44,400 bases of DNA, taken from NCBI GenBank assembly GCA_021851865.1, contig JAJZBU010000024.1, forward strand, positions 1-44,400, written 5' to 3'. The DNA comes from Pseudomonadota bacterium (GTDB lineage: Bacteria; Pseudomonadota; Gammaproteobacteria; Pseudomonadales; Moraxellaceae). The translations under genes and the position numbers were made by a program. The notes under the pieces were generated by a model. The model did no database searches. It was not told the origin of the DNA and saw only the letters and a program-made list of their open reading frames with translations. Of the stretch, positions 42,516-44,400 are shown piece after piece. Each line of letters begins with the position of its first letter. The stretch's first letter is position 1.

Positions 42516-44228
42516 ATGATGCGACCTTCGTTCTGGTTGCAGCAGGCGCGCGCCCGGCGCGCTTCGGCTCTTGGGATCATGGTCTTTGTTCTGATCTATG
42601 CCCTGACCCTGGCGCTCACCGCATTGCTCATGCTGCTCATCTGGCATCTGAAAACCGGGCTTCCCTATCGCGATAGCCTTCACAGCCTGACCGCCTGGAG
42701 TCTATGGGCGAGCATGATTTTCGTCGTCCTCAGTCCCATTCTGGCGCAAGCCTGGAGCGTGCGTGACGGATTGGATGGCTTGATGCGGCAACTCGCTGCC
42801 CGGCCGCTCGAGGCGATGAAGGCGACGCCGGCTTTGCAATGCCTGCTCGATGTCTGTGCGGAGATGTCCATCGCCTCGGGACAGCGGATCACCGCACTCT
42901 ATGTCATGGAGCATGAAGAGGGCATCAATGCCTTCGTGCTGGCGCAACAGCCGCACCAGCCCGTCCTGGTCATCACCGCCGGTGCGGTACAGCATCTCGA
43001 GCGCTCTGCCTTGCAGGCCCTCGTCGCGCACGAGTTCAGCCATCTCGAGGCCGGCGATGCCACTCTCAATCTGCGTCTATGGGTGGCTTTATCCGGCCTG
43101 CATGCCATCGATCATATGGGGCGACTGCTGCAGGGATGGGGCGGGGCGGCGCGTGAGGATAGCCTCATTCTGGCGACCTTCTCTTCGCTCCTGGGCGGGG
43201 CTTTGCGTGCCGTTGGCGCCAGCAGCGTTTATCTGGGACGCATGGTGCGTTCAGCCATAGGACGACAGCGCGAATATCTCGCCGATGCGCGTGCCGTGCA
43301 GTGGACGCGACAGGGTGATGCGGTCGTCGATCTGCTCATGCAAGTCAGCGAGCATTCGACACAGGGCCGTTGGCGGCACCCGCGCGCTGAAGAGTTCAGT
43401 CATATGTGCCTCGTCGCCAATGGCGAGGAGGGCAGCTGGTGGGCGAGTCATCCGCCGCTGGCGGCGCGGATCAAGGCTGTCGATGGCGAAGCGGCCATGG
43501 CGCACTGGCGCGCCCGGCACCAGAAGAAGGTGGCAGCGGTGGTGCCAACCCCAACACTGACCTCGCCCCCCATCCCATCAGTGGATGGCAGTATCGATTT
43601 CGATCCATCTTGTCATCTTGCGCAGATCGCACCGGCGCAGCGGCAGATGGCTCTCTTGACGCTCGCTGGTGTCGTGCCCGGAACACCCTGCGCCACCCGT
43701 ATGGAAGAGCTGCCGTCCTGTCTGGAACAGCTGCTGCCGGTGCTGGCGAGCCTGAGCGTGGCACAGCGCCAGTCCTTGCGAACGGCACTGCCGACCTCGG
43801 TGCCAGCACTCATCACCTTGTTGCAGATCCAGGCGCATGAGCTGGTGGCAGCGCCGCGGATGAGTCTGCAGAGCCTGCAGACGCCGGTGAGCTTGGTCTT
43901 GCGCGGCGGGCTGCACTGGATCGCGCACGATGAAGGTCAGGAACACGCTCTCCTCATCCAGCGCACGCTGCTCGGCCTCGATCTGCCCCTGCCGGAGGCG
44001 CCAGGGCTGATACCCTTCTACCAAGCACTGCTTCAGGTGCGGGCACTCGAACCCTTCGCTCTGCGGGCGCTCTGGCAGGCTTGCCAGGACATCATCCTTG
44101 TCGCCGGTCCCTGTCGTCACGACGAGCTGCTGTGGATGTCGACGCTGGCACAGCTATGGGGGCAGGATGATCTGAGCTGGCGGCATAGCCTGGAGAGCCA
44201 GGCCAAGACAGCGGCACTGCTCCCGTAA
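42516..44228 (+). CDS. M48 family (HtpX/Ste24-like) membrane metalloprotease
   Basis: The 570-residue protein has two N-terminal membrane segments (about 17-44 and 60-80). The zinc site is AHEFSHLEAGD with H172, E173 and H176; the third ligand E is in QREYLADARAV near 257. A hydrophobic re-entrant stretch lies between. The C-terminal region from about 340 is a 230-residue soluble extension not found in HtpX (about 290), helical, with no motif I recognise. Partnered with LemA two bases upstream, it is probably a membrane quality-control protease. An IS-like end begins immediately after its TAA stop, so an originally longer gene cannot be excluded. Confidence 0.9.
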   Translation: MMRPSFWLQQARARRASALGIMVFVLIYALTLALTALLMLLIWHLKTGLPYRDSLHSLTAWSLWASMIFVVLSPILAQAWSVRDGLDGLMRQLAARPLEAMKATPALQCLLDVCAEMSIASGQRITALYVMEHEEGINAFVLAQQPHQPVLVITAGAVQHLERSALQALVAHEFSHLEAGDATLNLRLWVALSGLHAIDHMGRLLQGWGGAAREDSLILATFSSLLGGALRAVGASSVYLGRMVRSAIGRQREYLADARAVQWTRQGDAVVDLLMQVSEHSTQGRWRHPRAEEFSHMCLVANGEEGSWWASHPPLAARIKAVDGEAAMAHWRARHQKKVAAVVPTPTLTSPPIPSVDGSIDFDPSCHLAQIAPAQRQMALLTLAGVVPGTPCATRMEELPSCLEQLLPVLASLSVAQRQSLRTALPTSVPALITLLQIQAHELVAAPRMSLQSLQTPVSLVLRGGLHWIAHDEGQEHALLIQRTLLGLDLPLPEAPGLIPFYQALLQVRALEPFALRALWQACQDIILVAGPCRHDELLWMSTLAQLWGQDDLSWRHSLESQAKTAALLP

Positions 44229-44400
44229 TGTATAGTGGTCCCAGAATTTGAGACAAGAGTTACCGTGAAAACACGGTTGTGTATGTCAAGTTGTGCAAAT
44301 TCCTTCCTGGTATGAGGGAGGATTTCATCAGGCGGCCTGCCTGAGGCGTTCGCGACGCTGTTCTTTCAGAAGCTCCATGTTGAGGTAACGGTTGTCCTCG
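44229..44400 (-). mobile_element. End of an insertion sequence (partial), IS3-like terminus
   Basis: From TG at 44229 the sequence reads TGTATAGTGGTCCCAGAAT and then TTGAGACA. This is laid out like IS3-family terminal repeats (TG...CCC...AATT..GACA). A minus-strand ORF tail, possibly a transposase, follows inward, with its stop about 100 bases from the end. ACCGTG/CACGGT at 44262-44277 is a small hairpin. The other end lies outside the window, so family and target duplication cannot be checked. Confidence 0.4.
44328..44400 (-). CDS. C-terminal tail of a probable transposase (partial)
   Basis: The last 23 codons before a TGA at 44328-44330 read EDNRYLNMELLKEQ then RRERLRQAA. The basic helical tail and position next to an IS-like end suggest a transposase or IS-encoded protein; the family is not recognised. 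The rest is beyond the window. Confidence 0.35.
   Translation of the reverse strand, partial: EDNRYLNMELLKEQRRERLRQAA

Noticed and set aside
1-44400. CRISPR array, tRNA or rRNA genes
   Set aside because: No regularly spaced repeats, cloverleaf or rRNA sequence were seen on either strand when reading through.

Overview
The window looks like chromosomal DNA of a GC-rich (about 60% by eye) gammaproteobacterium. The best matches I recall from memory are Pseudomonadales and related lineages. The pointers are a PA4642-family protein, a DUF6231-family protein, a DUF2797 protein, the block nadK / DUF1315 / DUF6231 / DUF2797 / pepN, a large NAD-specific glutamate dehydrogenase, and an E. coli-length isocitrate lyase next to malate synthase G. 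Coding density is very high, many genes touch or overlap, and nearly all genes look intact. The species cannot be named from the sequence alone.

Layout. (1) 1-471 carries no intact gene: a hairpin terminator from something upstream and a decayed frameshifted fragment. (2) 472-8122, all on the minus strand, is probably one operon read helicase IV-like UvrD helicase -> YihG-like acyltransferase -> DUF349 coiled-coil protein -> PA4642-family protein -> exported one-Cys peroxiredoxin -> serine beta-lactamase-like esterase. (3) 8257-12695 is lipid and CoA metabolism: an alpha-methylacyl-CoA racemase-like protein, a TPR membrane protein, an SCP2-like protein plus iron alcohol dehydrogenase pair with a palindrome at its start site, and a PlsC acyltransferase. 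(4) 12777-17564 is the glyoxylate shunt: a LysR regulator divergent from aceA, then glcB. (5) 17715-22709 is a conserved housekeeping block: coiled-coil protein, double cNMP-binding/rhodanese fusion, NAD kinase, DUF1315, DUF6231 (opposite strand), DUF2797; then pepN (22781-25321).

(6) 25551-32628 is the most interesting part: DUF1302 outer-membrane-barrel-like protein, DUF1329 periplasmic protein, YCF48-like beta-propeller with signal peptide, and an MMPL/RND pump, all co-directional with hairpins between cistrons. Together they could form a trans-envelope system for a hydrophobic substrate, which is an inference. (7) 32665-38965: NAD-glutamate dehydrogenase and, convergent, RecQ. (8) 39008-40749: a NemR-like electrophile/bleach sensor and its old-yellow-enzyme partner NemA, with an inverted repeat inside the promoter spacer and a start codon at the predicted +1. 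(9) 40731-44228: an unrecognised, possibly ATP-grasp-like protein, then a LemA / M48 protease pair. (10) From 44229 an insertion-sequence-like end begins directly after the M48 stop codon, with the C-terminal tail of a minus-strand ORF, probably a transposase, running off the window.

No tRNA, rRNA or CRISPR array was seen. Function calls rest on motif recognition from memory; no database search was possible.
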